Part shown: piece after piece, positions 63,240 to 64,000 of the stretch | Numbering within the stretch: the stretch's first letter is position 1 | Layout of the letters: each line of letters begins with the position of its first letter | Made by a program: the position numbers and the translations under genes | Assembly (NCBI RefSeq): GCF_017948675.1 | Contig: NZ_JAGFBU010000008.1 | Span: forward strand, 41,728-105,727 | Origin: Flavobacterium flabelliforme | GTDB lineage: Bacteria; Bacteroidota; Bacteroidia; Flavobacteriales; Flavobacteriaceae | Reading direction: 5' to 3' | DNA: 64,000 bases | Notes under the pieces: generated by a model | What the model saw: the letters and a program-made list of their open reading frames with translations, nothing else | Told to the model about the DNA's origin: nothing | Databases searched by the model: none

Positions 63240-63851
63240 TTAGTCTTCTAATCTTGTATAATATAATTCAGAATTTCCACAAACCATTTCAGTTCTTCCG
63301 TTTTCAGTTTTTTGTCCTGAATAAAATTGTCTTAATTCAGAATTATTTTTATTTATGCTAAAACTCCAAATTTCATTGTCTGAAAATAATAACTCATTTG
63401 AGTAATTATCTTCATTTACTGATGTGAAAAAAATTAAATCTTCAGATTTTACTAGTTTTAATTCCTTTGTAGATTTGTTTTGATTGAAAAAGATAAGTTT
63501 GTTTTTTTCAATAATTAATATTTGATTATTTAATGAATCTTTATAGTTTTCGAACCCCCAATTTGAACCAGTTCTATTTAGATTCCATTTACCAATAATA
63601 CTTTCTATATACTTTTTTCTTGGTACCGATTTTAAAGAATCTGTTTTTATTTTGGCAATTTTCCCTAAATCATTATTTGGATTTAGTTCATAAACATATA
63701 TGTAAAATCCTATTGCACTCGCATTATCTGATTTATTAAGAGATTCTTGTGCTTCTTTTAGATATACTTTCTGATTTTTTAGAGATTTTGATTTTTGAGA
63801 CCAAATTAGGCAAAAGCTAAATAAGAATATTGTTAAAATATATTTTTTCAT
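63240..63851 (-). CDS. Secreted protein of unknown function
   Basis: From the ATG at 63851 the product has 203 residues with signal MKKYILTIFLFSFCLIWSQ; a GTG further upstream would add 16. The mature part has Lys/Asn-rich helices, 'YIYVYELNPNNDLGKIAKIK' reminiscent of tetratricopeptide-like helices, and then 'IIGKWNLNRTGSNWGFENYK', a beta segment found in lipocalin-like small exported proteins. No family can be named. It ends 9 bases before repeat C and is the last complete gene in the window. Confidence 0.7.
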   Translation of the reverse strand: MKKYILTIFLFSFCLIWSQKSKSLKNQKVYLKEAQESLNKSDNASAIGFYIYVYELNPNNDLGKIAKIKTDSLKSVPRKKYIESIIGKWNLNRTGSNWGFENYKDSLNNQILIIEKNKLIFFNQNKSTKELKLVKSEDLIFFTSVNEDNYSNELLFSDNEIWSFSINKNNSELRQFYSGQKTENGRTEMVCGNSELYYTRLED

Positions 63852-64000
63852 TTTTAATATTTCTCTGTTTTTTTGTAAAGTCCTGAAATAGGTTGACACA
63901 TTTTTACTGTGTTTTCAATTCAAATTTAGATAAATAATTTCTTTATTCCTACGATAGGATTTGTATGGAATGTTAGCCTTTATATGAACACTAACAGGAG
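63852..64000. other. Window end, inverted repeats upstream of the last gene
   Basis: Contains TCCTA-CGA-TAGGA (63947-63959) and TGTTAG ... CTAACA (63971-63976 and 63991-63996). The second resembles the terminal boxes of the cassette repeats (CGTTAGC type), so another repeat may begin at or beyond the window edge. Promoter of the last gene unclear. Confidence 0.35.

Overview
The window is AT-rich chromosomal DNA that looks like a flavobacterium (Bacteroidetes, most likely Flavobacterium or a close relative). The evidence is the tmRNA tag GENNYALAA, Bacteroidetes-type promoter motifs (TTG, 17-23 nt, TAnnTTTG), weak or absent Shine-Dalgarno sequences, typical flavobacterial gene neighbourhoods (pabB-tilS-dsbD; a DUF4834 gene beside yfhO), many exported or lipid-anchored proteins, and frequent bidirectional hairpin terminators. 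There are no rRNAs, no tRNAs that I can see, no CRISPR array and no recognisable insertion sequence.

Layout. 1-3035: C-terminal part of a very large secreted or surface protein, cut by the window edge. 3036-4307: a long gene-poor stretch with one decayed coding-like patch. 4308-4701: tmRNA. 4.8-13.5 kb: a lipoprotein serine hydrolase, a lysine/alanine dehydrogenase-like enzyme, a flavin monooxygenase and the pabB-tilS-dsbD operon. 13.6-17.4 kb: a tightly packed minus-strand operon of two PLP racemases, an M20 amidohydrolase and an acetyltransferase. 18-25 kb: exported hydrolases (CocE-like; two amidohydrolase-family proteins in which two of three catalytic units look dead). 25-38.8 kb: housekeeping and envelope genes (YifB, RhlE-like helicase, zinc metallopeptidase, a 1336-residue hybrid sensor kinase, aldehyde dehydrogenase, a glutamate-synthase-like flavoprotein, a NYN-LOTUS protein). 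39-43.4 kb: a probable sphingoid-base synthase with a GNAT-fold protein that may be a bacterial ceramide synthase, a lipoprotein and an outer-membrane barrel. 43.5-50 kb: DUF4834, YfhO, a small gene pair with a nucleotidyltransferase, and a glycosyltransferase-flippase pair. 50-57 kb: an outer-membrane protein, uvrA, an ECF sigma factor followed by a tiny gene, an endonuclease III lacking the iron-sulfur cysteines, and a thiol peroxidase.

56.8-64 kb is different. Eight genes all point left. They are mostly poorly known or accessory in type: two retropepsin-like proteins, a lipoprotein, an acetyltransferase, a serine hydrolase, an integral membrane protein, a membrane-anchored XRE regulator and a secreted protein. 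In the right half, three copies of a roughly 135-bp structured repeat separate successive genes. Each repeat has imperfectly complementary ends arranged like the R and L boxes of an integron attC site, plus a conserved core that none of the genes explains. This cassette-like array is the most interesting signal in the window.

Limits: everything was read by eye. Family names rest on motifs and general recognition, not on database searches. Domain limits are approximate and promoter calls are tentative.
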